From a bacterium (GTDB lineage: Bacteria > Electryoneota > Electryoneia > Electryoneales > Electryoneaceae), in the NCBI GenBank assembly GCA_020444425.1, contig JAHLLB010000003.1:1-64000 (forward strand): a DNA stretch of 64,000 bases. Reading direction: 5' to 3'. A program made the position numbers and the translations under genes. The first letter of the stretch is position 1. Each line of letters starts with the position of its first letter. Positions 27,367 to 36,314 of this stretch are shown one piece after another. The notes under the pieces were generated by a model. The model made no database searches. It worked only from the letters and a program-made list of their open reading frames with translations, and had not been told where the DNA came from.

Positions 27367-27661
27367 CACTTGCTGGAGGATCAACGTGCGGGAAGTGGGA
27401 GGACGCAAATTAGAGAGGTACCGGCTAGGCGTGAACCTGACAGAGACTCGCTCGGAGAGTGAAAACGCTAATTATTACAAGATTACTCTGGAAGTCGTGA
27501 AATAAATGCTGGTTTATGTGCGCTACCCGGGGCTCCGCTTGCAACTGCCAATTCGGCAAACGTGCCAGCAAATTCGAGTTCTTGGTTTTTGCATCCTTAT
27601 ATTGGAGGCTATCCAATTCTCCAGACAGGAGATGCGTAGGGTCCACAAGAGAACGGTTACC

Positions 27662-29878
27662 ATGCTTAAGCGAAACTGGCGGCTGACCCTGGTTCTGGCC
27701 GCTCTTTTTATCAGCGGTGCGGTCGCTGCTGAACTCCCCCAGACAGACACGGACGGACTGAAAGCATTGGCGGAACGGCTTCGTGCCCGTCACGCGTTGT
27801 GGCAAGGTCCGGAATTCCAGCAACTGAAGGCGATGCGTACCGGGTACTGGGGTGCGTTGAATGCTGATCCGGAACGTGAACTGATGGGCGTTGATGAAGA
27901 CGGCAATCCCATCATTTACTACACCGACAACAGCAACGCTGCGCTGTCCACCCGTGCGTCGGCATTGTACCCCGGCGGGATTGCCGGATACGAACTGACC
28001 GGCGTTACCTCGTGGGGGCTTGCGGTTTGGGACAACGGTGTCGCCAACCCGAACCACCCGGAATTCGGTGGCCGAATCATCATCGGCGACAACACGTCGA
28101 ACTACGAAGCGCATGCAAACCATACGGCGGGGACGCTTGTCGCGGGAGGGGTTTCACCCAGCGCGAAGGGCATGTCGTATGGCGCATACCTCAACTCGTT
28201 CGAATGGTCGATGGACACGATCGAGATGACGGAAAACGCGGACTGGTTGCACGTTTCCAGTCACTCGTACCACTCCGGCGGCACGTACGATTCATACACC
28301 TACCAGTCGGAAGAGTTTGACGAGATCGCCTACCTCGCGCCGTATTACCTGATTTGTCAGGCCGCGGCGAACGATGGACCCAGCTACCACACGATTCCGT
28401 CGAGCAACCTCGGCAAGAACGTGCTCACTGTGGGTGCGGTGAACGATGTGCCCAATTACACCGGCCCGAACAGCGTCAGTATTGCTGGTTTCAGCAGCCG
28501 TGGACCGACACAGGATGGCCGGCTCAAGCCGGAGATTGTCGGCAACGGTGTCCACCTGTATTCGACGCTTGCGAGCGGGTATACGTCCATGTCCGGCACG
28601 TCGATGTCGACGCCGAACGTGGCGGGCACGATGTTCCTGCTGGTTGAGCTGTACCAGCAGACTCACGCGTACCAGGTGCCAATGTCGTCAACGTTGAAGG
28701 CGTTGGCGGTGCACACGGCGGACGAATGCGGACCGAATGATGGCCCGGATTACATCTACGGGTACGGGCTGCTGAACGCACACGCGGCGGCGGACCTGAT
28801 CGCCCGGGATGAACTCAGCCCGGACTTCATTCAGCAGCAGGTGCTGCCGTCGGGCGATCTGTTCAGCTTCGATTTCGAGGCGGATGGCACCGAGCCGCTG
28901 CGCGCGACGCTTTGCTGGCTTGATCCGCCTGCGAATCCGGGCGCGAACCCGGCACTGGTGAACGACCTCGACATGCGGATCGTGCGTTTGTCGGACGGCG
29001 AGGACTGGGAGCCCTATGTCTTGAATCCTGATTCCCCGTCACAGGCTGCCTTCACCGGCGACAATGACCTGGACAACCTTGAGCAGGTCAACGTTGCAGA
29101 TCCTGAACCGGGCATGTACCGCGTTCAGATCGCCGTTGACGGACAGATGCAGGGCGACGAGCAATCGTTCAGCCTGGTGCTCACGGGGATGGTTGATAAC
29201 GCGGAACCCGTGGAAATGACGTTGGATCCGGGCAACACGGACCTCGGCGACAATGGCGGGATGCTTTCGTACACCGCAACTCTGGTCAACAACACGGACA
29301 CGCCGTACAGCGGCCTGCAGATGTGGACCATGGCGCAGTTGCCGAACGGGTCGGAATACGGTCCGTTGTTCACCAGCAATCCGTTCAACCTCAGCGGTGG
29401 TCAGACATTGACCTCGCCGACGCTCCGCCAGATGGTTCCGGCTGGTGCGCCGTCGGGGAACTACACGTTCATCGCCAATGTGGGTGAATACCCGGACATC
29501 ATGACCACGAGCAGCTTCGAGTTTTCCAAGGGTTTCACCTCTTCGACAGGTGATCCGGTACTCGATTGGTCGGCGGAAGGCGATATCACTGCTGATGCCG
29601 CTTCGATGCCGGAGGGTTTCGTGCTGGCACAGGCATGGCCGAATCCGTTCAATGCGGAAACCCGCATCCAGGTAACCCTGGCCTCAGTTTCCGAATTGGA
29701 TCTCAGGGTGTACGATGTCCAGGGACGTCTGGTCAAAGTGCTCGCCGATGACCGGTACCAACCGGGCCGGCACGAGTTCACCCTGACCGGCGACAAACTG
29801 GCCAGCGGCGTTTATTTCGTGCAGGCTGAGGTCGCGGGACGCGGCAGGGCGACGCAGAAAGTGATGCACGTCCAGTAG
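27662..29878 (+). CDS. Secreted subtilisin-like (S8) serine protease with T9SS sorting domain, copy 2
   Basis: 738 residues. Signal peptide LTLVLAALFISGAVAA. The S8 domain has Asp124 (VWDNGVANPNHPEF), His151 (EAHANHTAGTLVAGG) and Ser314 (GTSMSTPNVAG). Asp and His fall at the same residue numbers as in the upstream copy, so this is a tandem duplicate that has diverged. A PPC-like domain (GDLFSFDFEADGTEPLRATL), the shared module (NGGMLSYTATLVNN ... LPNGSEYGP ... VGEYPDIMTTSSFEFSK) and AWPNPFNAETR follow. The terminal residues KVMHVQ differ from the usual LVLMK. The start at 27662 is set by the signal peptide; its ribosome site is weak. Confidence 0.92.
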   Translation: MLKRNWRLTLVLAALFISGAVAAELPQTDTDGLKALAERLRARHALWQGPEFQQLKAMRTGYWGALNADPERELMGVDEDGNPIIYYTDNSNAALSTRASALYPGGIAGYELTGVTSWGLAVWDNGVANPNHPEFGGRIIIGDNTSNYEAHANHTAGTLVAGGVSPSAKGMSYGAYLNSFEWSMDTIEMTENADWLHVSSHSYHSGGTYDSYTYQSEEFDEIAYLAPYYLICQAAANDGPSYHTIPSSNLGKNVLTVGAVNDVPNYTGPNSVSIAGFSSRGPTQDGRLKPEIVGNGVHLYSTLASGYTSMSGTSMSTPNVAGTMFLLVELYQQTHAYQVPMSSTLKALAVHTADECGPNDGPDYIYGYGLLNAHAAADLIARDELSPDFIQQQVLPSGDLFSFDFEADGTEPLRATLCWLDPPANPGANPALVNDLDMRIVRLSDGEDWEPYVLNPDSPSQAAFTGDNDLDNLEQVNVADPEPGMYRVQIAVDGQMQGDEQSFSLVLTGMVDNAEPVEMTLDPGNTDLGDNGGMLSYTATLVNNTDTPYSGLQMWTMAQLPNGSEYGPLFTSNPFNLSGGQTLTSPTLRQMVPAGAPSGNYTFIANVGEYPDIMTTSSFEFSKGFTSSTGDPVLDWSAEGDITADAASMPEGFVLAQAWPNPFNAETRIQVTLASVSELDLRVYDVQGRLVKVLADDRYQPGRHEFTLTGDKLASGVYFVQAEVAGRGRATQKVMHVQ

Positions 29879-30129
29879 GAGAGTCTAAAGTTAGACCAGA
29901 TCATAAGTTAAGTAAGCCTTGGAAGTCGTTTGTTAACAGACTGATGTAGGTTGTGTGAAGGCTGGATTTGGAGTTTTCGGGTGTCTCTCATTTTGACACG
30001 GAAATTGGGCTTCACGTTCAGATTGCATTGTGAGGTTGCCCGAAAAGCTCTAAATTCACATTCGCTCTGCTTCTCAGCGAGGCAGGGCAGTAATCTCCTT
30101 GCAGATTTCAAAGTGTAGTATTCGATCAT

Positions 30130-30151
30130 TTGGGGGTGTAGGGACCCCCAA
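30130..30151 (+). promoter_or_regulatory. 5' leader hairpin and strong ribosome site before the MAM-like gene
   Basis: A perfect 8-bp stem (30130-30137 with 30144-30151, arms TTGGGGGT/ACCCCCAA) lies about 30 bp before the start, followed by GGAGG ending 6 nt before ATG 30180. A stable leader hairpin could protect this mRNA. The rest of the 301-bp gap from 29879 has only a small TCTAA/TTAGA inverted repeat near the preceding stop. Confidence 0.45.
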
Positions 30152-30179
30152 GGGTAAAGGGAAAAACTGGAGGTAATCG

Positions 30180-33080
30180 ATGCGTAGGAACATCGTGCTT
30201 ATCCTCACGTTGGCTCTGTTTGTCGTCGCCGGCGCGTTTGCGTCTGCTCCGCAAGAGCTGAAGAGGACTGCGTTCAACATCGCCCCGCCGACGAGCGGTT
30301 CGAACGAGTTGGACGAAGTAGTTTGGATTGAAGATTTTGAAGGCGATGTCAGTGACTGGACACAGGCCAGCCCTGACGTGCAGCCGACCTGGTGGCAGAC
30401 GGATGATTGGATGCCGGCCGGTGGTACCAATGCCTGGCGTTGCTTCGACCCGGATTTCGGTTCTGGCACGTTCGGTGGTTACAACGATGACTGGCTTCAG
30501 TTCCTGATGACCCCGGCCTTGGATTGGTCCGGCGTCTCGAGCGCGAGCCTTTCGTTTGATTTCCGCGCGTACATCGAAGATGGCAACTGGGATGCGGCGA
30601 ATGTGTGGGTCCTGTACGGTGATGATCCGAACAACCTGACCTACGAAATCGCGACCCCGACCGCTCCGGCGTACACGGAAACTGACTGCCAGACCTTCGA
30701 TCCGTGGTTCGGCACCGGTGTGTATCCGGGCTGGGCTGGTGAAGGTACTGAGCCGTTCAACACCGCGTACCAGGCTGCTTCGTTCAACCTGAACGCGTAC
30801 ACTGGCTTTGACTACGTCCACATCGTCTTCTGCTTCTCCTCGGACGGTGCGTACAACTCCTCGACCAACCCCGACATGTTCGGTTTCCAGGTTGACAACA
30901 TTGTTGTCACCGCGGATGCCAGCACCGTCTGGGCGGACGACGCTGATGGCAACAACATCGGTGGCGCTCCGGAATTCTTGACGGGTGCGGCTGCTGCTGG
31001 CAGCGACGTGCTTCCGTATCAGATCGAAATCGACACGTGCCCGGTGGCTTATCAGCCGGCTCCGTCGCCGACGACGGTTGCTGGTGTGTTCCAGGATGCC
31101 GATGAGGCGTTCAACCACTACCTCGAAGGTCCGGAATTCAGTCTGGCCGACCTCGATCCGGGTCAGTCCTACTGGCTGGATGTCTACTTCAACAGTGACA
31201 TTGAGTACACCAACAACTTCCCGGATGAGCTGGCCTGGCGTCCGGAGATTTACAACCCGACCAATGGTTCCTGGAACCCGGCCGCGACAACCGGTAACTA
31301 CGTGTATGTCGGTGGTAACGGTTCGGTCTGGGAAATGTTCTCCGGTTCCGGCTTCACCTATGACTGGGACATGAGCGCGTATGCTGGCATGACCGGCCTG
31401 CGTCTTCGTTTCTACTTCACGTCCCCGGCTATTGACCGCACCATGACCCACCACCTGTGGGATGATCTCTTCATCGACCGTCAGGATCTGCAGCATGACA
31501 TCAGCACCGTCATGGTTCTGCCGTATCCGACCTCCGTCGGTGTGGATGTCTATGGTAAGGTCTACCTGACCAACAACGGTCCGAACGACGAAACCGGCTT
31601 CAACGCTGTCTGGGATCTCGACGGTCTCGTGTATCCGCTGTACCCGACCGGTACGTATTCGCTGAACGCTGGCGAAACCCTTGAGCTCTCGATCGACGAT
31701 CCGACCGCTCCGGAAGTTGGCTACTGGGTCCCGGAAACAATGGGTGCCTTGGCGCTTGACGCGTACCACACGCTGGCGAGCGACGAAGTCCCGGATAACG
31801 ACAACTTCCCGGTTGACGTTGATGTCATGGCTGACGACATGTACGAAGTGGGTACGGACTCCCGTAACTTCTTCGGCCTGCTGTCCGCTGGTCACGTGAA
31901 CAACGAAGGTCCGACCGTCCACATCGATCCGACCGCGATCAACGGTGACATGTTCCCGGCTGGTGCGACGTTTGATATCGCCGAGCTGCGTATGGATGGT
32001 TTCTTCCATGCGAACGCTGGTGGCGCGCCTGCCAACTGCGAAATGGACTTCATCGTTTACGCTGGTGGTGACACGCCGGGCGCCCAGATTTTCCAGGGCA
32101 CCTACACGTTCACCGAAGCTACTGGTTACACCGGTGGTACCCAGGCCGTTCTTGACGTGAGTGGCGCTGCTGCTCTGCAGGGTCTGTCTGGCGACTTCTG
32201 GGTCGAAGCTCGTTTGACGACGGAAGGTCTTGACGGCTACATGCAGCCGTTCCCGTACCAGACCGGCACCAACTCGTACTTCGACGTGACCACGCAGTTC
32301 TACACCTACGAAGACGCGGTCAACGGTGACAACCTGACGGAAGACCAGTATGGTCACCACGTCACGGCTGTCCTGACCAACGTGTCGCAGGCGACTGCGG
32401 TTCTCGAGCTTACGCCGCAGACTCAGTTCGTCCCGGCTGGTGGTGGCAACCTGAACTACGACATCCACTTCCAGAACAACACCGGTGGTAGCTTCAACGG
32501 TGTGGACTATTGGACGCGCGCCATGCTGCCGAACGGCAACATGACTGGTCTGCTGGCTCCGCCGCTGTCCTTCAACGTGACTCCGTTCATGAACGCGAAC
32601 GTGACCCGCACCATCCAGGTCCCGGGCGGCGCTCCGAACGGCGTGTACACCTTCTTCGGTTATGTTGGTTTCTACCCGCAGCCGCCGGTACTGACCGACA
32701 GCTTCCAGTTCCAGAAGGGTAACACCACGGACAGCTTCGACTACAGCGACTTCGACGAATTCGGCGAAGCCTTCATGATTGCTGGTGAAGACGTTGTTGC
32801 CGGCACGCTGCCGACCGAATTCAGCATCAGCGAAGCCTATCCGAACCCGTTCAACCCGACGACCACGCTTTCCGTCAGCTTGCCGGAAGCCGCGGATCTG
32901 AAGGTGACCGTGTTCAACGTGATGGGTCAGCAGGTTGCGACGATCGCGAACAGCACGTTTGACGCCGGCATGCACACGCTGACGTTCGACGGCGCTGGCC
33001 TCGCGAGCGGCCTGTACTTCATCCAGGCTCAGGTCCCGGGTCAGCTCAACGAGCTGCGCAAGGTCACCCTGATGAAGTAA
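30180..33080 (+). CDS. Abundant secreted MAM-like protein with T9SS sorting domain
   Basis: 966 residues. Signal peptide MRRNIVLILTLALFVVAGAFA. Residues about 45-245 form a MAM/immune-inhibitor-A-like jelly roll (VWIEDFEGDVSDW ... WLQFLMTPALDWSG ... FGFQVDNIVVTAD), and about 290-440 a second, similar one (YWLDVYFNSDIEY ... GLRLRFYFTSP ... WDDLFIDRQ). A CARDB-like segment (GKVYLTNNGPNDETGF), the shared module (GGGNLNYDIHFQNN ... VGFYPQPPVLTDSFQFQK) and AYPNPFNPTTT ... KVTLMK follow. No protease motif is present. Codon choice is strongly biased to a small set (GGT, GCT, CGT, AAC, GAC, CTG) and differs from its neighbours, which suggests high expression. A strong ribosome site and terminator fit this. 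Confidence 0.85.
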   Translation: MRRNIVLILTLALFVVAGAFASAPQELKRTAFNIAPPTSGSNELDEVVWIEDFEGDVSDWTQASPDVQPTWWQTDDWMPAGGTNAWRCFDPDFGSGTFGGYNDDWLQFLMTPALDWSGVSSASLSFDFRAYIEDGNWDAANVWVLYGDDPNNLTYEIATPTAPAYTETDCQTFDPWFGTGVYPGWAGEGTEPFNTAYQAASFNLNAYTGFDYVHIVFCFSSDGAYNSSTNPDMFGFQVDNIVVTADASTVWADDADGNNIGGAPEFLTGAAAAGSDVLPYQIEIDTCPVAYQPAPSPTTVAGVFQDADEAFNHYLEGPEFSLADLDPGQSYWLDVYFNSDIEYTNNFPDELAWRPEIYNPTNGSWNPAATTGNYVYVGGNGSVWEMFSGSGFTYDWDMSAYAGMTGLRLRFYFTSPAIDRTMTHHLWDDLFIDRQDLQHDISTVMVLPYPTSVGVDVYGKVYLTNNGPNDETGFNAVWDLDGLVYPLYPTGTYSLNAGETLELSIDDPTAPEVGYWVPETMGALALDAYHTLASDEVPDNDNFPVDVDVMADDMYEVGTDSRNFFGLLSAGHVNNEGPTVHIDPTAINGDMFPAGATFDIAELRMDGFFHANAGGAPANCEMDFIVYAGGDTPGAQIFQGTYTFTEATGYTGGTQAVLDVSGAAALQGLSGDFWVEARLTTEGLDGYMQPFPYQTGTNSYFDVTTQFYTYEDAVNGDNLTEDQYGHHVTAVLTNVSQATAVLELTPQTQFVPAGGGNLNYDIHFQNNTGGSFNGVDYWTRAMLPNGNMTGLLAPPLSFNVTPFMNANVTRTIQVPGGAPNGVYTFFGYVGFYPQPPVLTDSFQFQKGNTTDSFDYSDFDEFGEAFMIAGEDVVAGTLPTEFSISEAYPNPFNPTTTLSVSLPEAADLKVTVFNVMGQQVATIANSTFDAGMHTLTFDGAGLASGLYFIQAQVPGQLNELRKVTLMK

Positions 33081-33112
33081 GCTGTTTATGCTGACGAGTT
33101 ATCGTCACTTCA

Positions 33113-33142
33113 CCCCGCGCACGGCAACGTGCGCGGGGTTTT
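33113..33142 (+). terminator. Strong Rho-independent terminator
   Basis: A 10-bp GC-rich stem (33113-33122 with 33129-33138), 6-nt loop and TTTT lie 33 bp past the stop of the MAM-like gene. Nothing further was recognised between here and 33429. Confidence 0.93.
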
Positions 33143-33429
33143 CTCATTCCGGGGCTGTCCGGTTGAATTTGAGTGGGAGAGCCGCAGAGAGGATCACTTG
33201 GCTTCCTGTAAACTGCATGGCAGCCAACAGATTCCACGGGTTTACAGATGATTCAATCAAACGCTCGCATTCTTTGTCAATGGGTAGGAATTCTGTCCCA
33301 ATGATTTGCAGGCTGTGTGAGTCAGACGCTACTTTAACGATGCTGTGGTTCAAGGGGAGACGTACATCAACTCCGTAATGCAGACACGCGCGGGTGGTTT
33401 GGTGCGGGGTTGTTGTCAGGGAGGCTGCG

Positions 33430-35886
33430 ATGAAACGGGGACTCCTGGTCATACTGTTCGTATTGATCCAGGGACTCGCGGGAGTACCTGCTTCCGAGCG
33501 CGTTCTGAAACGAGACGTTGCGTTGCGCGGGGATGAAGAAGTTCAGGCCCCGCAGCATCTTGCACAGTTCGTTCCGGATGGGCTCATGGGGAGCTCTCTC
33601 ATTGGCGATACGTTGATCGTCGGGTCTTCCGGCTGGGACCAATTGCACAACGGTACCGTCGGCCGGCAGATCACATACTTCGTTGACCGGGACGGCTGGC
33701 ATGTCTCATTGAACTGGATGAAGCTTGCCGGCGTCCAGACTCCGCTGCCCCGTCACGTTGTCCAGACCACAATCAATCAGGACGGCCAGAACGGCTACGT
33801 GCTGGATCCTGCTCCCGCAGAAGCACTGGAAACCGGCTATCGCAGTGGCTATTCCACACTCTCTCTTCATCCGCTGACGGGTGAAATTTTCCATGCTTTC
33901 CATTATGCCGGTGGCGTTCAGGACGAATACAACTCGTTTGTCGCCCGCAAGAGTACCTTCATTCCGGACTATTGGAACCTGTTCGAAAATCCGTTGGTCA
34001 GCGACTATGAGTTCATGTGGCCGAAGAGCGTGACCGGTGCGAACGGTTACGTGCATGTGGTCAGCCATCACTCGAATACGTCAATCAACGGACCGTCTCA
34101 GCTGGCGTATATGCGCTGGCGGGTTGACGAGACCAACGCGCTTGTGCCCGCCACGCCAACGGGCAACCAGCGAGTCCTTTCGCTGGCGCTGATGAATGTC
34201 AGCGCGGACGTTGTGACCAACCTGGACGGGTCTCGTGTCGCGATTGGCGCGTGTGTGGATCGCAACCGCACGCTGGGCGAAACGTTCCGTGGTGGGTCCA
34301 GCCAGTGGAACAGCGATGTGTACGTGTGGTACAGCCAGAATTCGGGATCGTCATTTTCGCAGCCGATCAATGTGACGTCCTTCATCGGACCCCGCATGAA
34401 CGCGTTACCGGATACGGCGTTCGCGAATGGCGACACCATGCGCGCGTACACCGACTGCAACCTGATCTTCGATGACGAAGACCGGCTGCACGTCGCCTTC
34501 TCAGCAAACAATTTCGATTTTCTGCGCAACCAGGTGTATTACGAAAGCCGCATTTATCACTGGATGCGCGATGATGACGGCAATGACCTGTACACGGTGG
34601 TCCATCACAAACCGTTCGCGGGCCAACCTGAAGCGTGGGGACGCTCCACCGACCGTCCCAGCATGGTTTTCGATTACGATACCGGGATTCTCTGGTGCGT
34701 GATGGAAGAGGTGGATTGGGGCACGCAGCGTGGAGACATCAGCCGCACCTCGAAAATCGCGAACACGGACATCCTGGTTTCCGCCAGTCCGCCCGGTGAA
34801 TACAACGGGCTGTTGTGGACGAAGCCGGTCAACATTACCAATACGAAGTACATGCAGCCCGGCGGCGCGCCGGTTGGTGACAGCCGTAGTGAGACGGATG
34901 TGTCCGTCTCTCTCAACTGCCGGGGCGATTACCTGCATTTGTTCTATATGCTGGATCTGGACGCTGGCTGCGCAGTGCAGCAGGAAGGCGTGATGACCGA
35001 CAATCCGTTGGTTTATCATCGCGTTTCCAAGTCCGAACTGCTGCAGCGTTTCGATGACAACGGCGAGTGGGTGGTCAACTACCCGCTTCACCAGGATCAT
35101 ACGGGATACTGGGAAGATCCGGGCGAGTGGAAATGGGACGAATTCGGTGGGTTCTTCACCACGGCTCGTGGCACGGATGTCCCGGTCAAGCTGAACCTGG
35201 ATGTATCCGCCCCGATGGTGCCTGCGCGCGGCGGGATCCTCAGCGCGGCGATCAGTGTGCGCAATGAGGCGGATCACCCGTATCCGGATGTCGATTTCTG
35301 GAGCATGGTGACGTTGCCGAACGGCAGGCAATTTGGTCCCGTGACCTGGTTTACGGTGAACATTCCGCAGAAAGCAGCGGAAACGGTTGTTCCGTTGAAC
35401 CAGATCGTGCCGAGTTACGCCCCGCACGGCAAGTACTACTACTCCATGCACCTGGGTGATTATCCTGAATCGTTGGTCAGCGACTCGTTCGTGTTCACCA
35501 AGCTGGCCGGCAGTGCGGACGAGATGGACGGCGACGAATTCATCTGGGATCCGGACGATTGGGAATCGTTCATGACCCCGATCATCTTCGAAGAGGATGA
35601 GGATGACGAAGCGATCCCGTCACAGTTCACGCTGAGCGAGGCATGGCCGAACCCGTTCAACGCGGTGACGTCGATGACGTTGACACTGCCGACTCGTGCG
35701 ACGGCGCATGTGCGTGTATACGACATTACAGGACGTTACATCGCGACTCTGCTGGACGGTATGCAGCAGGCCGGCAAACACCAGATGGCGTTTGATGCAG
35801 CGGATCTCGCGAGTGGGGTGTATGTGGTACGCGCGGAAGTGGACGGACGCTTCACGCAGTTCCGGAAGCTGGTGCTGATCAAGTAG
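33430..35886 (+). CDS. Secreted propeller-like protein with T9SS sorting domain, copy 1
   Basis: 818 residues from ATG 33430 (GGAGG 6-7 nt upstream). Signal peptide MKRGLLVILFVLIQGLAGVP. Residues about 30-560 lack a named family but show sialidase-like strands (SDVYVWYSQNSGSSFSQPINVT; PPGEYNGLLWTKPVNITN). They share many blocks with the gene at 38253, such as GDTMRAY(T/A)DC, EAWGR and PPGxYNGLLWTKPVNIT. The shared module (VPARGGILSAAISVRN ... LPNGRQFGP ... LGDYPESLVSDSFVFTK) and AWPNPFNAVTS ... KLVLIK follow. It probably binds an extracellular ligand; no catalytic residues were recognised. Confidence 0.8.
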   Translation: MKRGLLVILFVLIQGLAGVPASERVLKRDVALRGDEEVQAPQHLAQFVPDGLMGSSLIGDTLIVGSSGWDQLHNGTVGRQITYFVDRDGWHVSLNWMKLAGVQTPLPRHVVQTTINQDGQNGYVLDPAPAEALETGYRSGYSTLSLHPLTGEIFHAFHYAGGVQDEYNSFVARKSTFIPDYWNLFENPLVSDYEFMWPKSVTGANGYVHVVSHHSNTSINGPSQLAYMRWRVDETNALVPATPTGNQRVLSLALMNVSADVVTNLDGSRVAIGACVDRNRTLGETFRGGSSQWNSDVYVWYSQNSGSSFSQPINVTSFIGPRMNALPDTAFANGDTMRAYTDCNLIFDDEDRLHVAFSANNFDFLRNQVYYESRIYHWMRDDDGNDLYTVVHHKPFAGQPEAWGRSTDRPSMVFDYDTGILWCVMEEVDWGTQRGDISRTSKIANTDILVSASPPGEYNGLLWTKPVNITNTKYMQPGGAPVGDSRSETDVSVSLNCRGDYLHLFYMLDLDAGCAVQQEGVMTDNPLVYHRVSKSELLQRFDDNGEWVVNYPLHQDHTGYWEDPGEWKWDEFGGFFTTARGTDVPVKLNLDVSAPMVPARGGILSAAISVRNEADHPYPDVDFWSMVTLPNGRQFGPVTWFTVNIPQKAAETVVPLNQIVPSYAPHGKYYYSMHLGDYPESLVSDSFVFTKLAGSADEMDGDEFIWDPDDWESFMTPIIFEEDEDDEAIPSQFTLSEAWPNPFNAVTSMTLTLPTRATAHVRVYDITGRYIATLLDGMQQAGKHQMAFDAADLASGVYVVRAEVDGRFTQFRKLVLIK

Positions 35887-35964
35887 CGCGTGCTGAGAGG
35901 AACAGATCCCGCGCAAACTGCCAGCGAGCGACAAATCTACCCCGCACAAGATACGTAACCGACA

Positions 35965-35997
35965 ACGTACCACGGACTGAAGTCCGTGGTACGTTTT
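35965..35997 (+). terminator. Hairpin terminator, CCACGGA family
   Basis: A 13-bp stem (35965-35977 with 35982-35994) with a 4-nt TGAA loop and TTTT tail lie about 80 bp past the stop. The CCACGGAC ... GTCCGTGG arms recur in related form elsewhere in the window. Confidence 0.7.
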
Positions 35998-36022
35998 ATG
36001 TATACGGCGGATGGTGGCGACG

Positions 36023-36144
36023 GTCATTCCGAACGGACCGAAGAGAAGTGAGGAAGAGCCGGATTCGATACGACGAATTCAGAGGATTCCCCGCTGCAAA
36101 GCTGGGTCTTCTTCTGCCGCAAACTGACGCGGCATCAGAATGAC
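36023..36144. repeat. MITE- or REP-like element with GTCATTC inverted ends
   Basis: A 122-bp stretch begins GTCATTCCGA (36023) and ends in TCAGAATGAC (36144), imperfect inverted termini of 9-10 bp. Internal imperfect inverted pieces (GAGGAAGAGCC ... GAGGATTCCCC) are also visible. It has no coding potential. It resembles the non-autonomous repeats starting GTCATTC that occur in many bacterial genomes. The 428-bp gap (35887-36314) holds only this and the preceding terminator. Confidence 0.45.
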
Positions 36145-36314
36145 GCGACTGCCGACCTCTTCCGTAGTCTGCAGACCGCAGCACCTGGAGCTCCCTCCAC
36201 CTGGCATATTGATGCTGTACTCCGCTCTTTCATTTCGGCGATTCCGGATGCACCTTCCGGCGGTTTCCCCCATCTAACCATCACCGTACATCAAGCAGCT
36301 ACCGGACTTCAGCC

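Noticed and set aside
27320..27505. 60-codon open frame between the subtilase genes
   Set aside because: It overlaps the terminator hairpin and has no ribosome site or recognisable sequence.
30126..32975. 949-codon minus-strand open frame opposite the MAM-like gene
   Set aside because: Strong codon bias of the sense gene removes stops on the other strand; no signal peptide, domain or ribosome site supports it.
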